DNA from: an uncultured Lachnospiraceae bacterium
GTDB taxonomy: Bacteria; Bacillota; Clostridia; Lachnospirales; Lachnospiraceae
DNA length: 64,000 nt
Reading direction: 5' to 3'
NCBI GenBank assembly: GCA_900550235.1
Contig: URRQ01000005.1
Span: 7,827-71,826 of the forward strand
Part shown: positions 26,815 through 35,514 of the stretch, one piece after another
How the letters are laid out: the number at the start of each line of letters is the position of its first letter
How positions within the stretch are numbered: position 1 is the first letter of the stretch
Notes under the pieces: generated by a model
Seen by the model: the letters and a program-made list of their open reading frames with translations, nothing else
The model's database searches: none
What the model was told of the DNA's origin: nothing
Made by a program: the position numbers and the translations under genes

Positions 26815-27933
26815 CTATACTCCTCCAAAACCAGCCTTTCTCACATAATAATTTTTCGATATTTCTTCTACATATCCCTTTACCTGTAAAGAAATCAACT
26901 GATTTACTAATTCTGAAATTTGCATTTTGGTTTCCTCCACAAGTTGATTGATATTCTTTGGATACAAACCGAGACAACTATACACCATATTTTCCCGTGA
27001 TTCAAGCATTATTTTATTTTTTAACTTCTTTTTCACATCTTCTTCTCCAAAAATATGCAGTTCTTCCAGCAAATCTCTCGGTGACAGTAGAATGCCAGCC
27101 CCTTGTTTGATCAACCGGTTACACCCTTCGCTTAAGCTGCTATTAATCGGTCCAGGGAGCGCATATACATCCTTTCCAAGTTCTAACGCCTGGTCCGCTG
27201 TAATTAAAGATCCACTTTTTTCTTTCGCCTCCATAACAAGAACTACATCAGCTAATGCACTAATGATTCGATTGCGCGCCGGAAAATATTGTGGCAATGG
27301 CATTGTTCCTGGTGGAAATTCTGTAAGAATTCCCCCTCGTTCTTGAAGATCTATATATAAACCAAGATGATCCTTTGGATAACAGATATCTACACCGTTT
27401 CCTAAAATCGCATAAGATCTTCCCCCAACATTCAATGCACCCCTGTGTCCCGCTCCATCTACTCCTCTAGCCATTCCACTTATAATATCAATTCCATGAG
27501 CCGCTAATTCTTCTCCAAATTCAATTGCCATCCGCTCCCCATACGGACTACAACCTCTGGCTCCCACAATCGCAACTTTTACCGTTTGATCAGACAGGAA
27601 TTTTCCTTTCAAATACAGCGCATAAGGCGGGGTTGTAAGACAGTCCAGTTCTTTTGGATACTTCGGATGAAAATATGGAAGAAATACAATTCCATTTCTT
27701 TCTAATTTCTCATACTCTTCCTCTATGTTCCAACTTTTTCTCGCTTCTATCAGTTCTTCAGCTTCTTCCTTTTTATCCAGAATGCCTTTCAACTCTGTTT
27801 CTTCCATATAATAAAGTTGTTTTGCCGATCCAATGTATTCCCTCACTTTTCGTTTTTCTTTATTTCTTATCCTTTTCACACAAGCAAACCAATATTCGTA
27901 CTTCATTTCTTCTGTTATCTTCTTTTCTTTCAT
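26815..27933 (-). CDS. dprA: DNA processing protein DprA/Smf
   Basis: RecA-loading protein for incoming single-stranded DNA in transformation; 372 residues. The Rossmann-like core is intact: VAIVGARGCSPYGE, SGMARGVDGAGHRGAL, ILGNGVDICYP and GPINSSLSEGCNRLIKQGA. The C-terminal winged helix (about 305-370) resembles DprA domain 3. It directly abuts comM, and the competence-related pair comM-dprA heads the operon. Whether the organism is transformable cannot be read here. Confidence 0.95.
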   Translation of the reverse strand: MKEKKITEEMKYEYWFACVKRIRNKEKRKVREYIGSAKQLYYMEETELKGILDKKEEAEELIEARKSWNIEEEYEKLERNGIVFLPYFHPKYPKELDCLTTPPYALYLKGKFLSDQTVKVAIVGARGCSPYGERMAIEFGEELAAHGIDIISGMARGVDGAGHRGALNVGGRSYAILGNGVDICYPKDHLGLYIDLQERGGILTEFPPGTMPLPQYFPARNRIISALADVVLVMEAKEKSGSLITADQALELGKDVYALPGPINSSLSEGCNRLIKQGAGILLSPRDLLEELHIFGEEDVKKKLKNKIMLESRENMVYSCLGLYPKNINQLVEETKMQISELVNQLISLQVKGYVEEISKNYYVRKAGFGGV

Positions 27934-29448
27934 TTACATTTTCTTCCTTTCTTCCATCGTACGATAGGCAACTGCTTCCCGCAGATGATTTATTTGAATC
28001 CATTCTTCTCCTTCTAGATCTGCAATTGTACGCGCTGTTTTTAACACTTTATGGTATGTCCTTACAGTTAATGACAACCTATCGTAAATCTGCCTCATAA
28101 ACTCCTTTTCTTTTTCACCTAACACACAATATCGTGCAAGTTCCGAAGCAGTAAGCACTGCATTTGTAATTCTTCTTCCATAACGTTTGTATTGTATTTC
28201 CCGTGCCTTACACACACGCCTTCTTATACTTTCCGATGTTTCTTCTTCCTTTTCTTCACACAGCTCTTCATATTCTACTTTTGCCGCCTCCACACACAGA
28301 TCGATCCTATCCAAAAACGGACCGGAGATATGACTCTGATACTGATAAACTTCATGTGGGGTACATACACACTTATTCATATCAGGATAATATCCGCACT
28401 TGCAAGGGTTCATAGCTGCTACCAACATAAATTCTGCAGGAAATCGATAGGTTCCGGTTCTTCTCGTTATGCTGATACTCTTTTCCTCCATCGGCTGGCG
28501 AAGCACGTCCAAAACATCTCGTCTAAATTCCGGAAGTTCGTCCAAAAATAATACACCATGATTTGCCATACTGATTTCTCCCGGAACCGGAATCATTCCA
28601 CCGCCAACTAATGCAGCTCTTGTCACCGTCTGATGAGGACTCCGAAATGGAGGTGTATAGAGTAATGGAGCATCTTCATCTATCAGCCCTAATATACTGT
28701 ATATTTTCGTAACTTCTATACACTCTTGTTCTGACAAAAGCGGTAAAATTGTAGGAATTCTTCGCGCAATCATTGTCTTCCCTGCACCGGGTGGTCCAAT
28801 CAATAAAATATTATGTAGCCCTGCCGCAGCAATTTCTGCCGCTCGTTTTAAAAATCTCTGTCCTTTTATATCAGAAAAATCCATTGTTTCTTCTACTTTT
28901 TCTCGCATTTCTTTCGCATGTTTTAGCTTTGGCTCTTCTTCGCCATTTAACAATTTGCACAATTCGGAAAGCGAGCTCACTCCCCACACCGGAATTCCAT
29001 CTATGATCTCTGCTTCTCGACTATTTCCTTTTGGAACAACACACAATCGACATCCGAATTTTTTCGCCTCAATCACAATCGGTAATATTCCCGGGACCTT
29101 CCGAACGCTCCCATCCAATCCAAGTTCTCCTATAAACAAAACCTTTTCCACACACTGTTCTTTCACATATCCCAGAGAAGTCAAAATAGAAATCGCAATC
29201 GGAAGATCAAACGATGCTCCTCTTTTTCTAACATTTGCAGGAGAAAGATTCACTACGATTTTTTTTGCCGGCAACGTAAATTCCGTATTACGTATGGCTG
29301 TTCTGACTCGTTCTCCCGCTTCTTTTACTTCAGATGACAAATACCCTACCATATGAAATAAGGGTAAGCCATTACTGATATCTGCTTCTACATGAACGAA
29401 CTGAACCTCCAGCCCATGTATGGCAGCAGACAAAACTGTACTATACAT
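27934..29448 (-). CDS. comM: YifB/ComM family Mg-chelatase-like AAA+ ATPase
   Basis: Protein of 504 residues. An N-terminal lid domain (LSAAIHGLEVQFVHVEADIS, SLGYVKEQC) is followed by an AAA+ core with Walker A GPPGAGKTMIARR and Walker B VLFLDELPEF, then a C-terminal Mg-chelatase domain with a Cys-rich insert (CKCGYYPDMNKC). In Vibrio and Haemophilus ComM is a helicase promoting branch migration in natural transformation. It is the first gene of the comM-dprA-topA-codY operon. Confidence 0.93.
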   Translation of the reverse strand: MYSTVLSAAIHGLEVQFVHVEADISNGLPLFHMVGYLSSEVKEAGERVRTAIRNTEFTLPAKKIVVNLSPANVRKRGASFDLPIAISILTSLGYVKEQCVEKVLFIGELGLDGSVRKVPGILPIVIEAKKFGCRLCVVPKGNSREAEIIDGIPVWGVSSLSELCKLLNGEEEPKLKHAKEMREKVEETMDFSDIKGQRFLKRAAEIAAAGLHNILLIGPPGAGKTMIARRIPTILPLLSEQECIEVTKIYSILGLIDEDAPLLYTPPFRSPHQTVTRAALVGGGMIPVPGEISMANHGVLFLDELPEFRRDVLDVLRQPMEEKSISITRRTGTYRFPAEFMLVAAMNPCKCGYYPDMNKCVCTPHEVYQYQSHISGPFLDRIDLCVEAAKVEYEELCEEKEEETSESIRRRVCKAREIQYKRYGRRITNAVLTASELARYCVLGEKEKEFMRQIYDRLSLTVRTYHKVLKTARTIADLEGEEWIQINHLREAVAYRTMEERKKM

Positions 29449-29589
29449 TAAAGCACTCCTTTCTTACATGCACATAACTATGACATAAGACATACTTATG
29501 CTTATTTAAAAAATTTCAATTTTTATTTTGAATATATTGGCAGAGCTGCCAGATTTAAACGAAAGCAGATAGCTTTCTGAATTTCCATT

Positions 29590-29618
29590 ACTATACCACG
29601 TTTCTATCCATTTTACAA
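29590..29618 (-). promoter_or_regulatory. Predicted sigma-A promoter of comM-dprA-topA-codY
   Basis: On the minus strand TTGTAA (29613-29618) and TATAGT (29590-29595) are 17 bases apart. The leader of about 140 bases holds two small hairpins (GAAAGC/GCTTTC and TGGCA/TGCCA). I do not recognise it as a known riboswitch. Confidence 0.55.
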
Positions 29619-29643
29619 GTTGAAAAAGGCGAAAACAACTTGT
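29615..29643. repeat. Inverted repeat overlapping the comM promoter
   Basis: ACAAGTTG (29615-29622) and CAACTTGT (29636-29643) are perfect arms separated by 13 bases. The left arm overlaps the -35 box of the comM promoter, so this could be an operator. No regulator is assigned. Confidence 0.5.
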
Positions 29644-29669
29644 ATATCAAAAATTCTATTTTTCTTTCT

Positions 29670-29697
29670 TATGGAAAAGCACAATTGCTTTTCCATA
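29670..29697. repeat. Strong inverted repeat upstream of sigK
   Basis: TATGGAAAAGC and GCTTTTCCATA are perfect 11-base arms around ACAATT. No T run follows on either strand, so it is not a typical terminator. CATACACT at 29700-29707 follows directly and resembles a sigma-E -10 element, which would suit a sigK promoter (weak inference). Confidence 0.5.
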
Positions 29698-29734
29698 CAC
29701 ATACACTATATAGAAAATGCTAAGAGGTGCCATC

Positions 29735-30352
29735 TTGAAATCTTTTCCAAAACCTTTAACAGCTTCTGAAGAACGATGTTATTTGCAAAAATATACGGAA
29801 GGTGACCTTGAAGCGAAACACATATTAATCGAGCGAAACCTTCGTCTTGTTGCGCATATTGTAAAAAAATATCAGCACCTCAATGAAGATCCTGAAGATC
29901 TCCTTTCCATTGGTACAATCGGCCTTATTAAAGCTGTCGTTACTTTTAATCCCGTAAAAGGAAATCGTCTTGCGACTTATGCCGCAAGATGTATCGAAAA
30001 TGAAATCCTTATGATGCTGCGCGGTAAGAAAAAAACTTCCAAAGAAGTATCTCTTTATGAACCGATTGGAACAGATAAAGAAGGAAATGAAATCCATCTC
30101 TTTGATATTATTGAAACTCCGGAAGACGATGCTCAAACAAAAATCGCACTAAAAGATGATATTGCCACACTTTATGAAAAAGTCGCCACAGAACTCTCTC
30201 CAAGAGAACGCCTTGTTCTTAAAATGCGATATGGACTATACAACGGCGAAGAGTACACCCAGAGAGAAATCGCAGAACAAATTGGGATTTCTCGTTCCTA
30301 TGTTTCGCGAATTGAAAAAAGTGCAATCAAAAAGCTGCGGGCATTTTTCTAA
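29735..30352 (+). CDS. sigK: RNA polymerase sporulation sigma factor SigK
   Basis: Sigma-70 family factor for late mother-cell sporulation genes; 205 residues. Region 2 holds AKHILIERNLRLVAHIVKKY and GTIGLIKAV; region 4 holds SPRERLVLKMRYGLYNG and the helix-turn-helix QREIAEQIGISRSYVSRIEKSA. I chose a TTG start at 29735 (MKSFPKPL), as in other SigK proteins, because AGAGGTG sits seven bases upstream. An ATG at 29717 has no ribosome binding site. There is no long pro-sequence and no skin-type insertion. It is monocistronic and convergent with trhP. Confidence 0.9.
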   Translation: MKSFPKPLTASEERCYLQKYTEGDLEAKHILIERNLRLVAHIVKKYQHLNEDPEDLLSIGTIGLIKAVVTFNPVKGNRLATYAARCIENEILMMLRGKKKTSKEVSLYEPIGTDKEGNEIHLFDIIETPEDDAQTKIALKDDIATLYEKVATELSPRERLVLKMRYGLYNGEEYTQREIAEQIGISRSYVSRIEKSAIKKLRAFF

Positions 30353-30364
30353 CCCACAGCTTTT
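30329..30364. terminator. Bidirectional terminator between sigK and trhP
   Basis: AAAAGCTGCGGG and CCCACAGCTTTT pair with one mismatch around an 11-base loop that contains the sigK stop codon. On the minus strand a TTTTTG run follows. Confidence 0.7.
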
Positions 30365-30369
30365 GTCTC

Positions 30370-31608
30370 TTATACTTTTTCCATCGGTTCCTGACGTCTC
30401 AAAATGTCATATGGATCCACTTGAATGCCAAGATCTACATAGAGAACCTGTTTTGGATGCGGCGCACTTTCCTGCTCTTCACCATCCTCTGTTAAAATTC
30501 TCTTTACCGTAACTTCCACATTTTCTCCATTTGGCTTCATCACTTCAATCTTTTCACCAACCGAGAATTTATTTCTCTGTTCAATCCGGTACGTTCCATC
30601 TCTTTCTTCCCCGATAATTCCAAGATACGTATATTCCTTGACGTAAGTATTGCTATCATAAATCTGCGATTCATCACTTGGCTTTCCGAAGAAAAATCCC
30701 GTTGTAAATTGACGGTATGTACAGTTTGATATCTGTTCCAAATACCACGGCATATTTTTCTCGTATAAGGCCGGATCTTTTTGATAGTCGTCAATCGCTT
30801 TTCGATAAGTTCTTGCAACTGTCGCTACATAGAGAGCCGTTTTCATACGACCCTCAATCTTCAGACTATCGATTCCTGAATTTAAAATTTCCGGAATATG
30901 CTCGATCATGCACAAATCTTTTGAGTTAAAAATATAAGTACCGCGCTCATTTTCATAAACCGGCATATATTCTCCCGGTCTTGTCTCCTCTACTACCGAA
31001 TATTTCCAACGGCAAGGATGGGTACATGCACCTCGGTTAGCATCTCTTCCTGTAAAATAATTACTCAAAAGGCATCTTCCTGAATATGAAATACACATTG
31101 CTCCATGAATAAACGTTTCAATCTCCAAATCATCAGGAATATGTGCTCGTATCTCGCGAATTTCTTCCAAAGAAAGCTCTCTCGCAGATACAACTCGTGT
31201 AGCGCCTAATTTATGCCAAAAATTAAACGTCTCATAATTGGTATTGTTCGCCTGCGTACTGATATGTCTCTCAATATGTGGGCATTCTTCTCCCGCTAAC
31301 ACGAACATTCCCGGATCTGCGATGATCAATCCATCCGGATTCATCTGCTCTAATTCACGGAAATATTCTCTTGCACCTTCCAAATCACTATTATGTGCTA
31401 AAATATTTGCTGTCACATAAACTTTTACATTATGTTCATGTGCAAATCGAATTCCTTCCTCCATATCTTCTTTGGAAAAATTCTTCGCCTTTGCACGAAG
31501 CCCAAATGCTTCTCCACCAATATATACTGCATCCGCTCCAAAAATAACCGCAGTTTTCAGTACTTCCAAACTGCTCGCCGGGATAAGTAGTTCCGGGTGT
31601 CTCGCCAT
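30370..31608 (-). CDS. trhP: U32 family tRNA 5-hydroxyuridine hydroxylase (TrhP-like)
   Basis: Peptidase-U32-like protein of 412 residues; despite the family name, members hydroxylate RNA. A TIM-barrel core (LLIPASSLEVLKTAV...GADAVYIGGEAFG) carries the family signature ETFIHGAMCISYSGRCLLS and the Cys cluster GACTHPCRWKY. In B. subtilis TrhP1/TrhP2 (YrrN/YrrO) make 5-hydroxyuridine at tRNA position 34. The neighbouring trmR supports that role over the related RlhA or protease-like annotations. It is the last gene of the ireB-to-trhP operon. Confidence 0.85.
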   Translation of the reverse strand: MARHPELLIPASSLEVLKTAVIFGADAVYIGGEAFGLRAKAKNFSKEDMEEGIRFAHEHNVKVYVTANILAHNSDLEGAREYFRELEQMNPDGLIIADPGMFVLAGEECPHIERHISTQANNTNYETFNFWHKLGATRVVSARELSLEEIREIRAHIPDDLEIETFIHGAMCISYSGRCLLSNYFTGRDANRGACTHPCRWKYSVVEETRPGEYMPVYENERGTYIFNSKDLCMIEHIPEILNSGIDSLKIEGRMKTALYVATVARTYRKAIDDYQKDPALYEKNMPWYLEQISNCTYRQFTTGFFFGKPSDESQIYDSNTYVKEYTYLGIIGEERDGTYRIEQRNKFSVGEKIEVMKPNGENVEVTVKRILTEDGEEQESAPHPKQVLYVDLGIQVDPYDILRRQEPMEKV

Positions 31609-31620
31609 GTCTTTAGCCTC

Positions 31621-32262
31621 CTATTGTCTTACACTTACTGCCACGCCATCTCCCAAAGGGATAATGGAAGTTAATAATCTATCATCATGTTTTAATTCAT
31701 ATAAATACTCACGCATACGGCTATGTATCGTTCGATTTCGTCTCTCTACCGCAAAACGAGACTCAATAATATCTCCATCTTGAAGCACATTATCAGATAC
31801 AAGAATACCACCCTTTTTTAGTAATCGAATCACTTCCGGCATATAATAAATATACTGTCCTTTTGCCGCATCCATAAAAATAAAGTCAAATGACTCATCA
31901 AGCCCTTTTAGAATCTCAAGCGCATCACCTTCCAACAGCGTAATCTGTTTCTCTTTTCCTGCTCTTTTAAAATTCTCTCTTGCAATCGGTATTCGTTTCT
32001 CATATTTTTCGATCGTAGTAATTTGACATTCTACCGGTACATACTCACTCATAAGAATCGCCGAAAACCCTACCGCAGTCCCTACTTCCAAGATCTTTAA
32101 AGGCTTCTGAATAGAAAGCAGAACTTTTAAAAAGCTCTGCATTTCCTTTCTTATAATCGGCACAAATGTATCCAGTGCCTCTTGTTCAATGGTTTCCAAT
32201 ATTTCACTATTCTCGGTTTCCAAAGAATGGATAAATGTTACCATACGTTCATCTACAATCAT
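31621..32262 (-). CDS. trmR: tRNA 5-hydroxyuridine methyltransferase TrmR-like
   Basis: Class I SAM-dependent O-methyltransferase of 213 residues, related to catechol O-methyltransferases. Seen are motif I EVGTAVGFSAILM, the acidic residue in TTIEKYEKRI, and FDFIFMDAAKGQYIYY with the metal-site Asp and SDNVLQDGDI. In B. subtilis TrmR (YrrM) converts 5-hydroxyuridine to 5-methoxyuridine at the tRNA wobble position. Its placement 12 bases upstream of trhP gives a two-gene mo5U34 module. A plain caffeoyl-CoA-type methyltransferase is the alternative. Confidence 0.82.
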   Translation of the reverse strand: MIVDERMVTFIHSLETENSEILETIEQEALDTFVPIIRKEMQSFLKVLLSIQKPLKILEVGTAVGFSAILMSEYVPVECQITTIEKYEKRIPIARENFKRAGKEKQITLLEGDALEILKGLDESFDFIFMDAAKGQYIYYMPEVIRLLKKGGILVSDNVLQDGDIIESRFAVERRNRTIHSRMREYLYELKHDDRLLTSIIPLGDGVAVSVRQ

Positions 32263-32274
32263 GACTGTTTCCTT

Positions 32275-33942
32275 CTATACATCCATAATAATTGGAAGAA
32301 TCATTGGTTTTCTCTTTGTTCTTTTCCAAATAAACTCATTCATTGTATCACGAATAACAAGTTTGATCCTGCTCCAATCCGCATTTCTATTCTGAGTAAG
32401 GCATTGATCCAACGCTTCAGATAAAACCTGACGAGCCTCTTCCATCAAGCCTTCAGATTCTCTTACATACACAAATCCTCTGGACACAATATCCGGTCCT
32501 GCCAAAATCTGATTTGTTCTCTTCTCCAAAGTTAATACTACAATTAAAATTCCGTCTTCTGCAAGGTGCTGACGATCACGGAGAACAATATTTCCAACAT
32601 CTCCAACTCCAAGTCCATCCACAAGAATTCCTCCTGTATGAACTTTGTCCACAACATCTGCCCCGTTATTATCAAGAGCCAATACGTCTCCTGACTGTAA
32701 AATGAAAATATTTTCCTTTGAAATACCTAAACTCTCCGCAATTTTAGCATTGGCACGAAGATGACGATATTCTCCATGCACAGGAATTGCATATTTAGGT
32801 TTTACAAGGGAATAGATCAGTTTGATTTCTTCCTGACAAGCATGACCTGATACATGAGTATCCTGGAAAATAACCGTAGCTCCTTTTTGTGACAATTCAT
32901 TGATCACACGAGAAACTGCTTTTTCATTCCCCGGAATCGGGCTGGAACTAAAAATAACTGTATCTCCAGGTTTAATGCTGACTTTTTTATGGATATCGGC
33001 AGCCATACGTGACAAAGCTGCCATAGATTCTCCTTGACTTCCAGTTGTAATCAACACCGTTTTTTCGTCCGGATAGTTCCTCAGCTGATCGATCGTAATC
33101 AACGTCTTATCCGGAATGTCCAAATATCCAAGTTCGGAAGCGGTATCGATAATACTTACCATGCTTCGGCCTTCCACAACAACTTTTCGATCGTATTTAT
33201 AGGCAGAATTAATAATCTGCTGCACACGGTCTACGTTTGAAGCAAATGTTGCAATAATAATTCGTGTATTCTTATGTTCTGCAAAGATTTGATCAAATGT
33301 TTTTCCAACTGTACGTTCTGACATTGTAAATCCCGGACGTTCTGCATTAGTACTATCAGACATTAATGCAAGGACACCCTTTTTTCCAATCTCCGCAAAA
33401 CGTTGCAGATCAATCGCATCTCCAAATACAGGCGTATAATCTACTTTGAAGTCACCGGTATGGACAACAATTCCTGCCGGAGAATAAATTGCGAGAGCAG
33501 ATGCATCCGCAATACTATGGTTCGTTTTAATAAATTCAATACGAAATTGTCCGAGATTGATCGATTGCCCATGTTTTACAACTTTTCGTCTTGTACTTCT
33601 AAGTAAATTATGTTCCTTTAACTTATTTTCAATAATTCCCATTGTAAGCTTTGTCGCATATACCGGAAGATTGATATCTTTTAAAATATATGACAATGCT
33701 CCAATATGGTCTTCGTGACCATGCGTGATCACAAAACCTTTTAACTTCTGCGCATTCTCTTTCAGATACGACACATCCGGAATCACAAGGTCAATTCCGA
33801 GCATATCGTCTTCCGGAAATGCAAGACCACAGTCCACTACAATAATACTGTCTTCATATTCAAAGGCAGTAATGTTCATTCCAATCTGTTCCAATCCGCC
33901 CAATGGAATGATTCTCAATTTTGAAGTTTTTTCTTTTTTCAA
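32275..33942 (-). CDS. rnj: Ribonuclease J
   Basis: Metallo-beta-lactamase/beta-CASP ribonuclease with 5'-3' exo- and endonuclease activity in mRNA decay and rRNA processing; 555 residues. The metal motif THGHEDHIGAL has His74, His76, Asp78 and His79. Later motifs are SDSTNAERPG, SGHACQEE and the PVHGEYRHL motif. The C-terminal domain is intact. It follows fur by 18 bases in the ireB operon. Confidence 0.96.
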   Translation of the reverse strand: MKKEKTSKLRIIPLGGLEQIGMNITAFEYEDSIIVVDCGLAFPEDDMLGIDLVIPDVSYLKENAQKLKGFVITHGHEDHIGALSYILKDINLPVYATKLTMGIIENKLKEHNLLRSTRRKVVKHGQSINLGQFRIEFIKTNHSIADASALAIYSPAGIVVHTGDFKVDYTPVFGDAIDLQRFAEIGKKGVLALMSDSTNAERPGFTMSERTVGKTFDQIFAEHKNTRIIIATFASNVDRVQQIINSAYKYDRKVVVEGRSMVSIIDTASELGYLDIPDKTLITIDQLRNYPDEKTVLITTGSQGESMAALSRMAADIHKKVSIKPGDTVIFSSSPIPGNEKAVSRVINELSQKGATVIFQDTHVSGHACQEEIKLIYSLVKPKYAIPVHGEYRHLRANAKIAESLGISKENIFILQSGDVLALDNNGADVVDKVHTGGILVDGLGVGDVGNIVLRDRQHLAEDGILIVVLTLEKRTNQILAGPDIVSRGFVYVRESEGLMEEARQVLSEALDQCLTQNRNADWSRIKLVIRDTMNEFIWKRTKRKPMILPIIMDV

Positions 33943-33960
33943 CTTGATACCTCCATTATT

Positions 33961-34434
33961 TTATGTATGTTCCGCACATTTTTTTCTATCCTGCACACAG
34001 TCCTTACATCTGCCGTAAAACTTCAACTCATGATCCCATATTTGAAATCCTGTTTCTTCTTGAATCTGTTTTTCCAATTCCTCCAAAAGGTCTTCATTAA
34101 AAGATTCAATCTTTCCACAAGATTTGCATACTAAATGATGATGGTAATGTCTCTTTTCTCCCGAAAACTGCCGTCCGATCTCGTACCTCACACATCCATC
34201 ATTTAACTCTATCCGATCCACAAGCTGCATTTCCAACAACAACTGCACGGTTCTGTATACGGTTGCAACCCCTATTTCAGGGAATTCTTCTCTTACTAAA
34301 TTATATATATCATCTATCGTCATATGTCTGTCTCCCTGCTCAGCAAGGACTTCGAGAACTGCAAGCCTTTGTCTTGTTATCTTTAATTTCTTTTCTTTCA
34401 ACATTTCAATAAATTTTTCCCGCTCAACAGACAT
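33961..34434 (-). CDS. Fur family transcriptional regulator
   Basis: Metal-dependent or peroxide-sensing repressor, 157 residues. The winged helix (MLKEKKLKITRQRLAVLEVL...GVATVYRTVQLL) is followed by the metal-binding dimerisation domain with HYHHHLVCKSCGKIESF and CKDC...KKC, so two CxxC structural zinc pairs. The residue aligning with the Fur/PerR-discriminating Glu/Asp appears to be Ser, so I cannot assign Fur, PerR or Zur. Its operon position (ireB-ruvX-DUF1292-fur-rnj) is common in Clostridia. It is a candidate binder of the 1811-1827 palindrome. Confidence 0.9.
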   Translation of the reverse strand: MSVEREKFIEMLKEKKLKITRQRLAVLEVLAEQGDRHMTIDDIYNLVREEFPEIGVATVYRTVQLLLEMQLVDRIELNDGCVRYEIGRQFSGEKRHYHHHLVCKSCGKIESFNEDLLEELEKQIQEETGFQIWDHELKFYGRCKDCVQDRKKCAEHT

Positions 34435-34458
34435 ATATTACCTCTCAAACTCTGTACG

Positions 34459-34719
34459 TTACATTTCGATTTCTACATCTTCTAATAATTCACCGAATAC
34501 TTTTGATACTGCCGCAAGCTCTACATCATCTTCTACAATCTGATATACACTCTCTTTTTCTTCCGGCATACTTGTGTCCTTTAATATCAAACACTCTCCG
34601 TCCTCATCTTCTGAGTCCGCTACCAAAATATAAGAAACGCCGTTAATCTTTGTTTCTTCCAACACATAAAAATCCACGGAGCCTTCTCCGTCATCCAACA
34701 TAAATTTAATCTTCTCCAT
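34459..34719 (-). CDS. DUF1292 family protein (YrzB-like)
   Basis: Small acidic protein of 86 residues, unknown function. The family pattern is seen: an N-terminal MEKIKFMLDDGEG, a short VDFYVLEETKINGVSYILVAD strand pair, and an acidic C-terminus. The ATG at 34719 is preceded by GAGGTG. Location between ruvX and fur is typical for the family in Firmicutes. Confidence 0.85.
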   Translation of the reverse strand: MEKIKFMLDDGEGSVDFYVLEETKINGVSYILVADSEDEDGECLILKDTSMPEEKESVYQIVEDDVELAAVSKVFGELLEDVEIEM

Positions 34720-34734
34720 ACCGCACCTCACGTA

Positions 34735-35169
34735 TTATTCTCTATTCTGCATATACACAGAATCCAAATACCCCTGCAAAATAAAAACTGCCGCAATCTT
34801 ATCTATATATTTTTTGCGATCCTCTCTTCTTACATTACTCTCAATCAATGTCCGCTCTGCTGATGCAGTAGAAAGGCGCTCGTCCCACATCACTACTTCC
34901 AAACCGGTACGGCGCTCCAACATTTCTTTAAATTCCAATGATTTTTCAGCACGATCACCTATGTCATTGTTCATATGCTTTGGAAGACCAAGAACAATCT
35001 TCTCCACTTCATACTCCTTTGCTAATTCTTCAATTCTCGCAAGTGTTTTCCGAAGTTTATTCTCTTCCTTCCTACAAATTGTCTCTATTCCCTGAGCCGT
35101 AAGACCGAGGGGATCGCTGATTGCAACCCCTACAGTCTTAGAGCCATAATCCAATCCCATAATTCTCAT
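34735..35169 (-). CDS. ruvX: Holliday junction resolvase-like protein RuvX (YqgF)
   Basis: RNase H-fold nuclease of 144 residues acting in rRNA maturation and possibly recombination. MRIMGLDYGSKTVGVA gives the first catalytic Asp, VLGLPKHMNN the second motif, WDERLSTASAE the third, and KKYIDKIAAVFILQGYLD the last. I chose the ATG at 35169, four bases after the ireB stop, which matches the family N-terminus. A TTG 27 bases upstream would overlap ireB. Confidence 0.94.
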   Translation of the reverse strand: MRIMGLDYGSKTVGVAISDPLGLTAQGIETICRKEENKLRKTLARIEELAKEYEVEKIVLGLPKHMNNDIGDRAEKSLEFKEMLERRTGLEVVMWDERLSTASAERTLIESNVRREDRKKYIDKIAAVFILQGYLDSVYMQNRE

Positions 35170-35173
35170 ATGA

Positions 35174-35437
35174 TTATTCCCATGAATAATGCTCAATATA
35201 CGTCTTAAGCATCTCTTCTACCAATTCATCACGTTCCATTTTCATGATCAGACTTCTTGCGCCCATATAACTTGTAATATACGTCGGATCGCCTGACATA
35301 ATATAACCAACAATCTGGTTGACCGGATTATATCCCTTTTCTCTAAGAGCCTGATACACAATTTCCAAAATATCTTTCGCTTGAATCTGCGGAGCCGGCT
35401 CTACACGAAAAAACTGTGTGTTATTTAAATCTTTCAT
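35174..35437 (-). CDS. ireB: IreB family regulatory phosphoprotein (DUF965)
   Basis: Small cytoplasmic protein of 87 residues. In Enterococcus IreB is a substrate of the Ser/Thr kinase IreK and affects cephalosporin resistance. The highly conserved core is present: DILEIVYQALREKGYNPVNQ split before IVGYIMSGDPTYIT, then ARSLIMKMERDELVEEML. The N-terminal Thr residue that can be phosphorylated (NNTQFF) is seen. It is the first gene of the operon. Confidence 0.95.
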   Translation of the reverse strand: MKDLNNTQFFRVEPAPQIQAKDILEIVYQALREKGYNPVNQIVGYIMSGDPTYITSYMGARSLIMKMERDELVEEMLKTYIEHYSWE

Positions 35438-35468
35438 TTTATCACGTCCTTTAGTTTACTTCATTCTC

Positions 35469-35497
35469 ATTCTAATATAATTGATAACAAATTTCAA
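35469..35497 (-). promoter_or_regulatory. Predicted sigma-A promoter of the ireB operon
   Basis: On the minus strand TTGAAA (35492-35497) and TAGAAT (35469-35474) are 17 bases apart. The leader is about 25-30 bases long. Confidence 0.6.
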
Positions 35498-35514
35498 TCG
35501 GCTAGTTGTTAAAT

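Noticed and set aside
29717..29734. ATG at 29717 as the sigK start
   Set aside because: No ribosome binding site precedes it, whereas AGAGGTG precedes the in-frame TTG at 29735, which gives the family N-terminus.
33961..34434. Calling the Fur-family gene perR
   Set aside because: The residue that separates PerR (Asp) from Fur (Glu) appears to be Ser, so a subfamily cannot be assigned by eye.
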